Below are positions 16,649 through 26,029 of a DNA stretch of 64,000 nt, one piece after another. The notes beneath the pieces are model-generated. The model made no database searches, was not told the origin of the DNA, and was given only the letters and a program-made list of their open reading frames with translations. The first letter of the stretch is position 1. Each line of letters begins with the position of its first letter. Source of the DNA: Bacteroidota bacterium (GTDB taxonomy: Bacteria > Bacteroidota > Bacteroidia > Chitinophagales > Chitinophagaceae); contig JAEZDA010000091.1 of NCBI GenBank assembly GCA_023433345.1, positions 1-64,000 on the forward strand, written 5' to 3'. The position numbers were made by a program, and so were the translations under genes.

Positions 16649-17860
16649 CTACCTGTTACTCGCTATCAGCAAATTCAGGTCTGTGTATTTAAGATTGAAT
16701 CTTTCACTGAGGTGAAAATTCGTAAGGCTTCCTTTAAACAAATATATCCCGCTCCTGATATTGATCTTGTACCAAACCACATTTTCGATACCGCCATCTT
16801 CGGCAGTCTCCAATAAAAGAGGCATCAATACATTGCTTATCGCCTGGGAGGCCGTTCTGGCAAACCCGCTCGGAATGTTGGGTACGCAATAGTGTATAAC
16901 ATCATATTTTCTGAACACGGGGTTCTTGTGCGAGGTGACCATGCTTGTTTCAAAGCAACCGCCATGATCTATACTTACATCCACGATAACAGTGCCTGGC
17001 CTCATGTCTGCCACCATCTCCTCGGTAACCACTATCGGTGTTCTGCCGCCGCCGGGGCTTAAAGCGCCTACGGCCACATCGCATGTTCGCAATTGCTTTG
17101 CAAGAATTTTGGGCTCGATAACGGAGGTCCATAAACGCTGCCCGATATTATTCTGAAGGCGTTTTAACCTATAGATACTGTTATCGAAAATTTTAACGCT
17201 TGCGCCCATTGCCAATGCAGTTCTGGCTGCATACTCTCCCACAATCCCTGCACCGATGATCACCACCTTAGTGGGCGGAATTCCACTGATACCTCCAACC
17301 AGCACGCCCTTACCATTGTTTGCATTGCTCAGGTGCTGGCTTGCTATCAACATCACCGCGCTTCCCGCTATCTCGCTCATGCTCCGAACGATGGGGTTGT
17401 GACCACTGTCATCCTTGAGGTTTTCGAAACTCAATGCAGTTATCTTCTTCTCCATCATCTTTTCCAATATCTCCTTTTTCATAACGGCAAGGTGGATAGG
17501 AGAAATTACATATTGCTGAGGCTTGAAGAGTTTGCACTCCTCTTCGCTTATTGGACCGCTCTTTACAATTACATCGCAATCAAAAACCTTTTCAGCATCG
17601 AACACGATCTTAGCACCGGCTTCACTATAATCTTTATCACTGTAATTGGCACCAACGCCCGCATTGCTTTCCAAGGTAACAGAGTGACCGTTAGCAACCA
17701 GAACGCCCACTGCATCCGGTGTAAGCGCGATCCTGTTTTCGTTGAATGATTTTTCGCGGGGTATACCGATGCACATTTCCTCTCCTTTCGGCTTCACATC
17801 GAGGGTCTCTTCTAAGGTCTGATACTGAATGGACGTAACAATCGGGCGGGAGGTTGACAT
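16649..17860 (-). CDS. ald: Alanine dehydrogenase
   Basis: NAD-dependent enzyme that converts L-alanine to pyruvate and ammonia. Seen: substrate-binding N-terminus GIPREKSFNENRIALTP with conserved Arg and Lys, the Lys/His pair in VIVKSGPIS and YVISPIHLA, the Rossmann motif VVIIGAGIVGEYAARTALAMG near residue 197, and the VDVSIDHGGCFETS loop. About 27 extra N-terminal residues precede the usual start, with an internal Met at MCIGIPREK possible as an alternative start. At 403 aa it is slightly longer than the usual 370. It follows tsaE by 46 bp. Confidence 0.92.
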   Translation of the reverse strand: MSTSRPIVTSIQYQTLEETLDVKPKGEEMCIGIPREKSFNENRIALTPDAVGVLVANGHSVTLESNAGVGANYSDKDYSEAGAKIVFDAEKVFDCDVIVKSGPISEEECKLFKPQQYVISPIHLAVMKKEILEKMMEKKITALSFENLKDDSGHNPIVRSMSEIAGSAVMLIASQHLSNANNGKGVLVGGISGIPPTKVVIIGAGIVGEYAARTALAMGASVKIFDNSIYRLKRLQNNIGQRLWTSVIEPKILAKQLRTCDVAVGALSPGGGRTPIVVTEEMVADMRPGTVIVDVSIDHGGCFETSMVTSHKNPVFRKYDVIHYCVPNIPSGFARTASQAISNVLMPLLLETAEDGGIENVVWYKINIRSGIYLFKGSLTNFHLSERFNLKYTDLNLLIASNR

Positions 17861-17906
17861 AACTTATTTAGGTTCAACAATTGTACCGTTGAAACGGCCC
17901 GCCAAT

Positions 17907-18317
17907 TTACACAATTATCTCCAGTTTTCTTTTTGTGCTGCCTGCATGTGACAGATAACAATGCATTTCCCCGGTGAAGAGATCCGGAAAGCGTTCAGGC
18001 CATTCAACGAAACAAAAACTTCCGGATTCAACACATTCTTCTATCCCTGCCTCTATGGCCTCCTGTTCACTTTTCAACCTGTAAAGATCCAGATGATAAA
18101 GCCTGCTCCCGGATTCAGTTTCGTAAATATTGATTATTGAAAATGTAGGACTACTCACGGTATCTTTTACTCCCAACTCCCCGCAGATTACGGAAATCAG
18201 GGTCGTTTTTCCGGCGCCCAGCTCTCCATGAAAAGCGATGACTTTTGAATTACCAGCCTGTTCGAGAAGCCATTTCGCAGCTAAATTGATCTCTTCAATT
18301 GAATAAAGAAATTCCAT
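17907..18317 (-). CDS. tsaE: tRNA threonylcarbamoyladenosine ATPase TsaE
   Basis: ATPase partner of TsaB/TsaD in making t6A at position 37 of ANN-decoding tRNAs. Seen: Walker A GELGAGKTT, the switch-like SSPTFSIINIYE, LYHLDLYRL, and the FVEWPERFPDL motif that follows the conserved acidic segment. I chose the start at MEFLYSIEEINLAAKW, giving 136 aa, because a -7 box TATATTTG lies 4 bases before this ATG, so the longer frame (to 18374) would begin upstream of the promoter. Divergent from copA and followed by ald. Confidence 0.93.
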   Translation of the reverse strand: MEFLYSIEEINLAAKWLLEQAGNSKVIAFHGELGAGKTTLISVICGELGVKDTVSSPTFSIINIYETESGSRLYHLDLYRLKSEQEAIEAGIEECVESGSFCFVEWPERFPDLFTGEMHCYLSHAGSTKRKLEIIV

Positions 18318-18320
18318 CCC

Positions 18321-18328
18321 CAAATATA
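18321..18328 (-). promoter_or_regulatory. -7 box TATATTTG of tsaE
   Basis: A perfect TAnnTTTG on the minus strand with its G only 4 bases from the first base of the tsaE ATG. The predicted start point falls on or next to the ATG, so the mRNA would be leaderless. Confidence 0.65.
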
Positions 18329-18378
18329 TACCCGATTTCATGTGCGGAGTGGCGAAAAGGTGTGCGGCAAACATTGAT

Positions 18379-18386
18379 TAATTTTG
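18379..18386 (+). promoter_or_regulatory. -7 box TAATTTTG of copA
   Basis: Perfect TAnnTTTG ending 4 bases before the copA ATG at 18391. It faces away from the tsaE box in the same 73-bp spacer, forming a compact divergent promoter pair. I see no CueR-type palindrome. Confidence 0.65.
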
Positions 18387-18390
18387 CCTT

Positions 18391-20523
18391 ATGGAAAAGA
18401 TAGACTGGAAGGTGGATGGAATGACATGTAGTAATTGTGCTCTTACTATTTCCAAATTTCTTCAGAAAGAAGGAATGAAAGATGTAAAGGTTAACCCCAT
18501 CGACGGACGGGTAAGCTTCGACAACCCGGATAAGGAAACCAATAAATTGATCTCTGGAATAAGTGACCTCGGCTACACCGTGTTAAATGCATCTAACGGT
18601 AATCACCACGCCCATGATCATGACAATATCCGCACAAAGTTTTTTGGAAGCAACAAAAAGCGTTTTCTTTTTTGCCTCCCTTTCACACTTGTGCTGATGC
18701 TGCACATGTTCGACCGGTGGCTTGCGATCGACTGGTTGATGAATCCATGGTTGCAACTCACCCTGTGTCTCCCTGTTTTTATTGTCGGGATGGATTATTT
18801 CGGAAGAAGCGCGATCAAAAGCCTGCGTAACGGAGCGCCCAACATGAATGTACTGATCGCTCTTGGGGCCACTTCGGCTTTTGTGTACAGCCTTACCGGC
18901 GCACTGCTCGGTCTTGGCCACGATTTCCTTTTTTTTGAAACAGCTGCATCAATAATTACACTCGTGTTCCTGGGGAATTTTATGGAAGATGTGTCGATTC
19001 AATCAACTCAACGTGCGGTTAAATCTCTCGCCAAATCTCAAAAAGTGATGGCGAATATGATCGCCTTTGATGACAAACATGAGGAGCATGTTTTTCCCGT
19101 TGAAAACACAAGCTTGAAAACCGGTGACCTCATATTGATAAAAAACGGTGAGCCGGTTCCAATCGACTGCAAAATTCTTTGGGGAGAATGCCAGGTAAAT
19201 GAGGCAATAATAACAGGGGAAAGTATACCAGTTCAAAAAGGAAAAAAAGACTTCCTGATCGGCGGCAGTGTAATTGAAACCGGGTTGGTGAAAGCACAAG
19301 TAACGGCCATTGGCGATAAAACCGTTTTGTCTGGAATTTTGAAAATGGTACAGGATGCTCAGGGGGAGAAACCCCCGGTGCAAAAAATGGCAGATCGAAT
19401 CAGCGCCATTTTTGTGCCTGTAGTGCTTGTGATCGCATTGGTGACGCTGCTTGCAAATTATTTTATCGCCCCACTTCCTCTCGGTGAATCGATAATGAGG
19501 GCCGTTGCGGTGCTCGTGATCGCCTGCCCCTGCGCAATGGGGCTTGCCACGCCTGCTGCAATTGCAGTTGGGCTTGGCAGGGCGGCAAAATCAGGCATCC
19601 TGTTTCGTAACGCTTCCAGCCTCGAATCTTTTAAGAGTATCAAACAGGCTGTATTCGATAAGACGGGCACTCTTACAACGGGAAATTTCACCATCAGTAA
19701 TTTTCATACTAAGATTGATGAAGGTGAATTCAGGAGAATAGTGTCATCGCTGGAAAAATACTCCAACCACCCTATCGGCAGATCCATATTTAAAGCATGG
19801 CCTGAAACAAATGCTGTTCGCTGGAAAAAAATTGAAGAAGTAAAAGGCCTTGGTATTGAAGCAACAGACATGGAAGGCAACCTGTATCGTGCAGGATCGG
19901 CTGACTTACTGGAAGGCATAGACGAAAACAAAGATCATAATGTTTATATTTTTAAAAACCAGGAACTCATTGGCTGGATAGATGTTGAAGATGAAATAAG
20001 GCAGGAAGCAGGCGATATCATTAAATGGCTGAAGAAAAAAGGGATCAAAACCTTTCTGCTCACGGGAGACCGTAGGGAGAAGGCTGTAAGAGTTGGAGAA
20101 AAATTAGGCATTGATGAAGTGATCGCTGAGCAAAAGCCCGAACAAAAGTTGGAGAAGATCGCAGAATTAAATGCCCACTCTCCCACAGCAATGATTGGAG
20201 ATGGAATCAACGATGCGCCCGCACTGGCTAAGGCAACGCTTGGAATTTCACTGAGCGATGCAGCACATATTGCTATGCAGAGTTCAGACGTAATATTGGT
20301 GAATAAAGGATTACAACAACTTCCCGTTGCGCTTGGTTTGGGCAGGCACACTTACAAAACGATAAAAGAAAACCTGTTTTGGGCATTCATTTATAACATT
20401 GTTGCAATACCCATCGCTGCATTCGGATTGCTTACACCAACTTTTGCCGCACTCACAATGGGTTTGAGTGATGTTGTTCTTGCAATAAACTCCGGGCGGC
20501 TGTTTGTAAAAAAGGTTACATAA
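18391..20523 (+). CDS. copA: Copper-exporting P1B-type ATPase
   Basis: Inner-membrane pump that exports Cu(I) from the cytosol with ATP. Seen: one N-terminal heavy-metal domain with GMTCSNC (residues about 10-16), a His-rich linker (NHHAHDHDN), about eight membrane helices, the ion-site CPC in VIACPCAMGLATP, phosphorylation motif FDKTGTLTTG, the HP motif in YSNHPIGRS and the hinge MIGDGINDAPAL. Length 710 aa with a single metal domain is standard. Its stop is in the same reading frame as the recQ gene that follows. Confidence 0.95.
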   Translation: MEKIDWKVDGMTCSNCALTISKFLQKEGMKDVKVNPIDGRVSFDNPDKETNKLISGISDLGYTVLNASNGNHHAHDHDNIRTKFFGSNKKRFLFCLPFTLVLMLHMFDRWLAIDWLMNPWLQLTLCLPVFIVGMDYFGRSAIKSLRNGAPNMNVLIALGATSAFVYSLTGALLGLGHDFLFFETAASIITLVFLGNFMEDVSIQSTQRAVKSLAKSQKVMANMIAFDDKHEEHVFPVENTSLKTGDLILIKNGEPVPIDCKILWGECQVNEAIITGESIPVQKGKKDFLIGGSVIETGLVKAQVTAIGDKTVLSGILKMVQDAQGEKPPVQKMADRISAIFVPVVLVIALVTLLANYFIAPLPLGESIMRAVAVLVIACPCAMGLATPAAIAVGLGRAAKSGILFRNASSLESFKSIKQAVFDKTGTLTTGNFTISNFHTKIDEGEFRRIVSSLEKYSNHPIGRSIFKAWPETNAVRWKKIEEVKGLGIEATDMEGNLYRAGSADLLEGIDENKDHNVYIFKNQELIGWIDVEDEIRQEAGDIIKWLKKKGIKTFLLTGDRREKAVRVGEKLGIDEVIAEQKPEQKLEKIAELNAHSPTAMIGDGINDAPALAKATLGISLSDAAHIAMQSSDVILVNKGLQQLPVALGLGRHTYKTIKENLFWAFIYNIVAIPIAAFGLLTPTFAALTMGLSDVVLAINSGRLFVKKVT

Positions 20524-20541
20524 TTTTCGAAAAATAACGCC

Positions 20542-22437
20542 CTGAGTAAGATCCATTCCATATTAAAAAAATACTGGAAATATGATTCTTTCCGGCCAAT
20601 GCAGGAAGAAATCATCCGGTCTGTTTTAGATGGCAGGGATACGCTTGCCCTGCTGCCTACCGGTGGCGGAAAATCATTGTGCTTCCAGGTTCCGGCACTT
20701 GCCCTTAAAGGTGTGTGTGTTGTGATCAGTCCACTCATAGCCTTAATGAAAGACCAGGTGGAAAATCTTCTTCAAAGAGGAATTTCTGCGCGAAACATCT
20801 CTTCGGCTATGCCTTACAGTGAGGTGAGAAAGATTCTTAAAGATGCGGCCTCGGGTGAGTTCAAATTTCTTTACGTCGCGCCTGAAAGAATAGAAACGCT
20901 TGCATTCATTGAATTTCTTGCCGCGGCAGACGTGTGCCTCATTGCGGTGGACGAAGCTCATTGCATTTCTCAATGGGGTTACGACTTCCGGCCTGCCTAT
21001 CTAAGAATAAAAAAGATCCGTGAACAGTGTCCCGGAATTCCGGTTATAGCCCTTACAGCCTCGGCAACTCCCGCGGTGCAACAGGATATCTGCAAGCAAC
21101 TTTTATTTGATCAGGGAAATATTTTCCGGCAGTCGTTCGAAAGACCTAACCTGGCCTACAGTGTAGAGAAACCATCCGCAAAGGAAAACCGTATACGGGA
21201 ATTACTCAACCAGTACTCCGGAACTGCAATAGTGTATTGTAAAAGCCGGCGCCAAACGCAAAGAATTGCCGAACTCCTTGTGATGCATGGAATTTCGGCA
21301 GACCATTACCATGCCGGCCTCCCGCATGATGTAAGAAGCCGGAAACAGGAGGCATGGTTGAAGGGGTTGACAAGAGTAATGGTAAGTACAAATGCTTTCG
21401 GGATGGGTATCGACAAACCTGATGTAAGGCTTGCGATACATGCGGAAAGCCCCGACTGCCTTGAAAATTATTACCAGGAAGCGGGACGTGCGGGGCGGGA
21501 TGGGAAAGCTTCATCGGCTATGCTGCTTACCAATGAAGCTGAGTTGCAGGTATTGAAAGACCAGGCTGAAATCAGGTTTCCCTCTTATGCTCAATTGAAG
21601 AAGATCTATATCTGCCTGATGAATTTTTTCCAGGTTCCGGCCGGTTTAGGAGAAGGAAAGGGCTTTGAAATAGATGTGACGAAATTCGCTTCTAATTTTG
21701 AATTGGAAATGCTGCAGGCCTACTACGGCATCCAGGCATTGGCCAAATGCGGAGTATTGAATTTTAATGAGAGCTTTCTCAACCCCTCAACTGTTGAATT
21801 CAATTGTGAACGCGAGGAACTGGCAGACATAGAAATGATCCATCCCGCACTTTTTCCAACAGTTCAGGGATTATTGCGAAGCTATGAAGGCATCTTTGAT
21901 TCGGTAACAACCATTCATGAAAGTAAGCTGGCGGCCTTTATCGGGGTGCCCTATGGAATTCTGGTTTCTCAACTTGAACAATTGCATAGAACCGGTATCA
22001 TCCATTATAAAAAACAGAGCGAAAAGCCACAAATATATCTTCTGTTAAACCGGATGTATGAGGATGATTTCCGAATTGACCTGGCTCTTTTCAGCGAACT
22101 TAAGAAAGCTTATAGTGCCCGCCTTAGTAAAATGATCGATTATGTGCACGAAGAGACCGAGTGCCGCAGTCGGTTCATCAGCGCTTATTTCGGAAGCGAA
22201 GTGGTGACGCCCTGCAATATTTGCGACAACTGCCTTTCCAAAGGAAATGACACGCCCGGCACTGTGCCGGAACTCGCTAAATTGATCTTAGAGCGGCTTT
22301 CCACTGAACAGCCAACCACATATGCTGAAATAGAATTATTAGGGAATAAGGGAAGCATCGGAAAGGCACTGTTAATGCTCCAGGAAGAACAACTCATCCG
22401 CATGAACCCGGAGGGCGGGGTATTTAAAGCAAAATAA
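20542..22437 (+). CDS. recQ: RecQ-family ATP-dependent DNA helicase
   Basis: 3'-5' helicase for recombination and fork repair. Seen: Q-motif FRPMQEEII, Walker A LLPTGGGKS, AVDEAHCISQWGYDFRP, QEAGRAGRDG, and the zinc-binding C-terminal region ending in CNICDNCL, then a winged-helix-like tail. There is no HRDC domain, so it is a short RecQ of about 630 aa. The first ATG in frame (20599) would cut through the conserved Q-motif. Matching residues LSKIHSILKKYWKYDSFRP are encoded upstream, so the start is probably the CTG at 20542 or another non-standard codon; no ATG, GTG or TTG exists in frame back to the copA stop. Confidence 0.9.
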   Translation: MSKIHSILKKYWKYDSFRPMQEEIIRSVLDGRDTLALLPTGGGKSLCFQVPALALKGVCVVISPLIALMKDQVENLLQRGISARNISSAMPYSEVRKILKDAASGEFKFLYVAPERIETLAFIEFLAAADVCLIAVDEAHCISQWGYDFRPAYLRIKKIREQCPGIPVIALTASATPAVQQDICKQLLFDQGNIFRQSFERPNLAYSVEKPSAKENRIRELLNQYSGTAIVYCKSRRQTQRIAELLVMHGISADHYHAGLPHDVRSRKQEAWLKGLTRVMVSTNAFGMGIDKPDVRLAIHAESPDCLENYYQEAGRAGRDGKASSAMLLTNEAELQVLKDQAEIRFPSYAQLKKIYICLMNFFQVPAGLGEGKGFEIDVTKFASNFELEMLQAYYGIQALAKCGVLNFNESFLNPSTVEFNCEREELADIEMIHPALFPTVQGLLRSYEGIFDSVTTIHESKLAAFIGVPYGILVSQLEQLHRTGIIHYKKQSEKPQIYLLLNRMYEDDFRIDLALFSELKKAYSARLSKMIDYVHEETECRSRFISAYFGSEVVTPCNICDNCLSKGNDTPGTVPELAKLILERLSTEQPTTYAEIELLGNKGSIGKALLMLQEEQLIRMNPEGGVFKAK

Positions 22438-22450
22438 AGGGCAAAAAAAA

Positions 22451-22606
22451 GGGACCAAGATAGAAATCTAGTCCCGCTTTAAAATCCAATATCCTATGAA
22501 AAACCGAGTCAAAGATAGCAGCCAAAACAATATCAGCAAACTATTTTATAGATTTTTTTCTACAAACAACTTTCAAAAATTCTATATTTATATAAAGTGC
22601 TTATAA
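22451..22606 (+). other. Hairpin and 36-codon frame after recQ
   Basis: The 249-bp spacer between convergent recQ and the HerA-like gene has a stem made by gggacc-aagat and atctagtccc (22451-22475), without a strong T tract. An ATG at 22496 then opens a 36-codon frame (MKNRVKDSSQNN... ending KCL) at 22606. The frame is AT-rich and ends in hydrophobic/aromatic residues. It may be only chance; the hairpin may act as a weak end signal for recQ. Confidence 0.3.
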
Positions 22607-22686
22607 TGAATGCTTTGCGGAGAAGCGATGTGTAAAAGTATTTTTTTATTCAAGGGTGTGCGCATACATATTTCCCTGAACAACTA

Positions 22687-24219
22687 TTAATTCCGACGCT
22701 TCCGGGTTGTTCTTCCTCCAAGGCCCAAAGCCCCCAATAATGACCGGACAAGGGCATTTCCGGCCGTGCGCATCATACTTTTTACTACAGGGTTGTCCGT
22801 CACTTTCTCCACTGCCGAGCGTTCCCTGGGCTGACTTTTAGCAGCGGGGGCCGGAGCTTTTTCCGCAACTTCCTGCAGCTTGGCGGTTAGAATTTCATAC
22901 GCGCTTTCGGTATCTATTTCTTCATTATATTTTTTAAGGATCTTCGATTTCTGCAAAACGCCGTCCACTTCGTTTTGTGAGAGGATATCCATCCGGCTTC
23001 GTGGAGAGACCAACATGGCGTGGGCCAGGGGTGTAGGAATTCCTTTTTCGTTAAGAATAGTGATCATGGCCTCCCCGATTCCCATTTGCGTGATCAGGTC
23101 TTCCGTTTTATAATACCGCGTTTCCGGGTAATTTTCCGCAGTTTGCTTAATCACCTTCCGATCGGCTGCAGTGAAAGCCCTTAACGCATGCTGAACTTTC
23201 AACCCCAATTGAGCAAGTACGGGTGCAGGAACATCCATCGGGTTCTGTGTACAGAAGAATATACCTACTCCTTTTGATCGGATCAACTTCACCACTGTTT
23301 CAACCTGTTGTAAAAGTTCAGTGGTTGCTTCCTGGAAAATCAGATGAGCCTCATCAATAAATAAAACCAGCTTAGGCTTGTCCATGTCGCCTTCTTCAGG
23401 GAGAGTAGCGTATAATTCGGCAAGCAATTGCAGCATGAAGGTGGAAAACAATTTTGGCTTATCCTGTATGTCCATCACACGCAGGATGCTTATTATACCT
23501 CGCCCGTCGTCAGAGATTCGTAAAAGGTCGTCTACCTCAAAACTCTTTTCACCAAAAAACTGGTCTGCTCCCTGCTGCTGAAGTTCGATCACTTTTCTGA
23601 GAATTGTTCCGGTTGAAGAAGTGCTGATTTTACCATACTCTTTTTCAATTTCAGCCTTCCCTTCATTAATGAGAAACTGAAGAACCTTTATGAAGTCTTT
23701 CAGATCCAGCAATGGCAGGCGATTGTCGTCACAGTATTTAAATATCAAAGCCACGATACCGCCCTGCGTGTCATTAAGATTTAGGATCTTCGAAATAAGG
23801 ACCGGCCCGAACTCACTAACGGTTGCGCGCAAACGAACTCCATTATTACCGGTGAGAGACAGCAGCTCCACTGGGTAAGGAGTTGGTTCATATTGCAAAT
23901 TCATCTTCTGATACCTCTCGCTGATCTTATCATTTTTCACGCCCGGCGCGGCAAGCCCGCTAAGATCTCCCTTAATGTCCATTAGCAAAACAGGCACACT
24001 TGCATCGCTCAATATTTCACTGATCACCTGGAGCGTTTTGGTTTTACCGGTTCCGGTTGCTCCTGCTATTAACCCGTGCCTGTTCATTGTTTTAAGAGGC
24101 AACCGAATTCTTGCATCGGGCACCACATCACCATTGAGCATTGCCACTCCCAGCTCTGCCGACTCTCCCTTGAAACTGTATCCTGCCTGAATCTCTGAAA
24201 TAAAGGTTTGAAGGTCCAT
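22687..24219 (-). CDS. HerA/YjgR-like ATPase (DUF853 family)
   Basis: A 510-residue FtsK/HerA-superfamily ATPase. Seen: Walker A AGATGTGKTKTLQ near residue 52, Walker B LVLFIDEAHLIFQEA near 287, an Arg/Gln sensor region GVGIFFCTQNPMDVP, and a C-terminal basic tail (GGRTTRKRRN). An Ala/Pro-rich linker precedes the tail. Related proteins (YjgR) have no settled function; DNA or protein translocation is inferred from the fold. No nuclease partner (NurA or similar) is adjacent. Confidence 0.88.
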   Translation of the reverse strand: MDLQTFISEIQAGYSFKGESAELGVAMLNGDVVPDARIRLPLKTMNRHGLIAGATGTGKTKTLQVISEILSDASVPVLLMDIKGDLSGLAAPGVKNDKISERYQKMNLQYEPTPYPVELLSLTGNNGVRLRATVSEFGPVLISKILNLNDTQGGIVALIFKYCDDNRLPLLDLKDFIKVLQFLINEGKAEIEKEYGKISTSSTGTILRKVIELQQQGADQFFGEKSFEVDDLLRISDDGRGIISILRVMDIQDKPKLFSTFMLQLLAELYATLPEEGDMDKPKLVLFIDEAHLIFQEATTELLQQVETVVKLIRSKGVGIFFCTQNPMDVPAPVLAQLGLKVQHALRAFTAADRKVIKQTAENYPETRYYKTEDLITQMGIGEAMITILNEKGIPTPLAHAMLVSPRSRMDILSQNEVDGVLQKSKILKKYNEEIDTESAYEILTAKLQEVAEKAPAPAAKSQPRERSAVEKVTDNPVVKSMMRTAGNALVRSLLGALGLGGRTTRKRRN

Positions 24220-24309
24220 TCAATTATTTTTTTAGAAAGATACAATCTAAAATCTTCATCCGGAGAAACAAGTGCGGGTTTCGCCACGAACCTGCTTTCA
24301 GTAAAAACC

Positions 24310-24317
24310 TAACTTTG
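24310..24317 (+). promoter_or_regulatory. -7 box TAACTTTG
   Basis: Perfect TAnnTTTG, its G 7 bases before the ATG at 24324. The box overlaps the alternative TTG start at 24315, which is therefore unlikely to be translated. Confidence 0.6.
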
Positions 24318-24323
24318 GCCGCG

Positions 24324-25280
24324 ATGAAAAGGCCATTCGTAGTTTCAATTATTTTTCTCACACTGATAGTTGCTGCTGCTTCACTTCCGCCATCGCGTAA
24401 GAAACAAAGGATCGCACTTGGTGAGAAGCTCTTCAACGAAAAAATGCTTTCGAAAGATTCTTCAGTTAGTTGTGCGAGTTGCCACAAGCCTGATTTCGCC
24501 TTTGCAGATACCGTTGCCTTTAGTGTAGGGATCGGCGGGAGGCTGACAACCCGCAATACGCCATCGGTTTTGAACATGAAGAATCGTCCGTATTATTTTT
24601 GGGATGGCAGAGCTGCAACTCTTGAGGAACAGGCGCTTATTCCTCTTCAAAACCCTGATGAAATGGGCCTTTCCATTCCAGAGGCGCTAAAACGGCTGAA
24701 CGAATCAGATGAATACCGAAAACTGTTCTATAAAGTTTTTCGCCAAAACCCAAATGAAAAAAACCTGGCATCTGCCTTTGCAGCTTATGAACAAACTCTT
24801 GAAACGGTTGACAGTAAATTTGACGATTGGAGTAATAACAAGATCGAATTGTCGGAGTCAGAAGAAAGGGGTCGTCAACTTTTTGTAGGGTCAAAGGCGA
24901 AATGTTTTGAATGCCATTTAATGGAAGATTTTACCGATGATAGCTTCAAAAACATTGGCCTCTTTGATGGCAAAGATCTTAATGATGCCGGGCGATTTCT
25001 GATAACGGGAGACTCTGCCGACCTGGGAAAATTTAAAACTCCCGGCTTGAGAAATGTTGCAGTTACTGGCCCGTACATGCACAACGGCATGTTCAACACG
25101 CTTCACCAGGTGCTCGCCTATTACAACGCTCCGGGTCATTTTGTGGACAATCCCCTCAATATAGACTCCTCGCTGGCCGCTCCGCTGGGCCTTACGCCCG
25201 GGGAAAGAAAGGATATTGTGGCTTTTTTAGAAACACTTACTGACCGAAAGCATGCAAAAAAGACATCAGAAAAAAAATAG
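24324..25280 (+). CDS. Di-haem cytochrome c peroxidase (CcpA/MauG superfamily)
   Basis: Periplasmic di-haem protein of about 318 residues with an N-terminal signal helix (FVVSIIFLTLIVAAASLPP). Two CxxCH haem sites: CASCHKPDFAFAD (about residue 49) and CFECHLMEDFTDD (about 194), plus the MHNGMFNTLHQV segment that supplies the distal ligand region. Members reduce hydrogen peroxide or oxidise partner proteins; which applies here cannot be read. It lies between the HerA-like gene (divergent) and an OmpR-type regulator. A second family member, MbnH-like, is at 31 kb. Confidence 0.9.
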   Translation: MKRPFVVSIIFLTLIVAAASLPPSRKKQRIALGEKLFNEKMLSKDSSVSCASCHKPDFAFADTVAFSVGIGGRLTTRNTPSVLNMKNRPYYFWDGRAATLEEQALIPLQNPDEMGLSIPEALKRLNESDEYRKLFYKVFRQNPNEKNLASAFAAYEQTLETVDSKFDDWSNNKIELSESEERGRQLFVGSKAKCFECHLMEDFTDDSFKNIGLFDGKDLNDAGRFLITGDSADLGKFKTPGLRNVAVTGPYMHNGMFNTLHQVLAYYNAPGHFVDNPLNIDSSLAAPLGLTPGERKDIVAFLETLTDRKHAKKTSEKK

Positions 25281-25330
25281 GCATTATATTAGCTATGAAA
25301 ACCAATGAATTAAAATAAAAATGATCAGTT

Positions 25331-26029
25331 ATGGAAGGACCTAAACCCAAAATATTATTGTGTGAAGACGATCCTAACCTTGGGATGGTTTTGAAAAATT
25401 ATCTTGAACTGAATGACTATGACGTTACTCTCGAAAGGGATGGAAGGCTCGGTCTTGCTGCTTTTCAACGTGAGAAATTCGACATCTGCCTGTTAGACGT
25501 AATGATGCCTAACATGGATGGTTTTACTGTGGCTGAGGAAATTCGCGACATCAATCCCGATGTTCCTTTGTTTTTTCTTAGTGCAAAAACAATGAAGGAT
25601 GACATCATCCAGGGCTATAAACTGGGAGCTGATGATTATATCACCAAACCCTTCGACAGCGAAGTTCTTCTTCATAAAATAAAAGCTATCCTGAAAAGAA
25701 ACGAAGAGATGCATCGTGAAGAAGCGAATGCGGAATTCGATCTCGGAAGTTACCACTTCAACCCCAGGTTGCGCGAACTTTCGGTTAACGGTAAGGTACA
25801 AACGCTTTCACCGAAAGAAAATGAATTGCTTAAAATGCTTGCAGAATACAAGAACGATCTTTTACCGAGGGAAGCTGCTTTAAAAAAGATCTGGGGAAGC
25901 GACACATACTTTAATGGCCGGAGTATGGACGTTTACATTGCGAAACTCAGAAAATACCTGAAAGAAGATCCGAAGCTCGAGATCGTAAATATTCATGGTA
26001 ATGGTTTCCGCCTTGTTGAGTCGGAATAA
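25331..26029 (+). CDS. OmpR-family response regulator
   Basis: A 232-residue DNA-binding response regulator. Seen: receiver domain with acidic pair in LLCEDDPN, phospho-acceptor Asp56 in CLLDVMMPNMDG, Thr/Ser and Lys in FLSAKT and YITKPFD, and a winged-helix output domain from about residue 135 (LSPKENELLKMLAEYKN, GRSMDVYIAKLRKYLKED). Similar to RprY-type regulators of the phylum. No sensor kinase is adjacent. The stop abuts the ruvB stop on the other strand, with a terminator inside ruvB. Confidence 0.93.
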   Translation: MEGPKPKILLCEDDPNLGMVLKNYLELNDYDVTLERDGRLGLAAFQREKFDICLLDVMMPNMDGFTVAEEIRDINPDVPLFFLSAKTMKDDIIQGYKLGADDYITKPFDSEVLLHKIKAILKRNEEMHREEANAEFDLGSYHFNPRLRELSVNGKVQTLSPKENELLKMLAEYKNDLLPREAALKKIWGSDTYFNGRSMDVYIAKLRKYLKEDPKLEIVNIHGNGFRLVESE

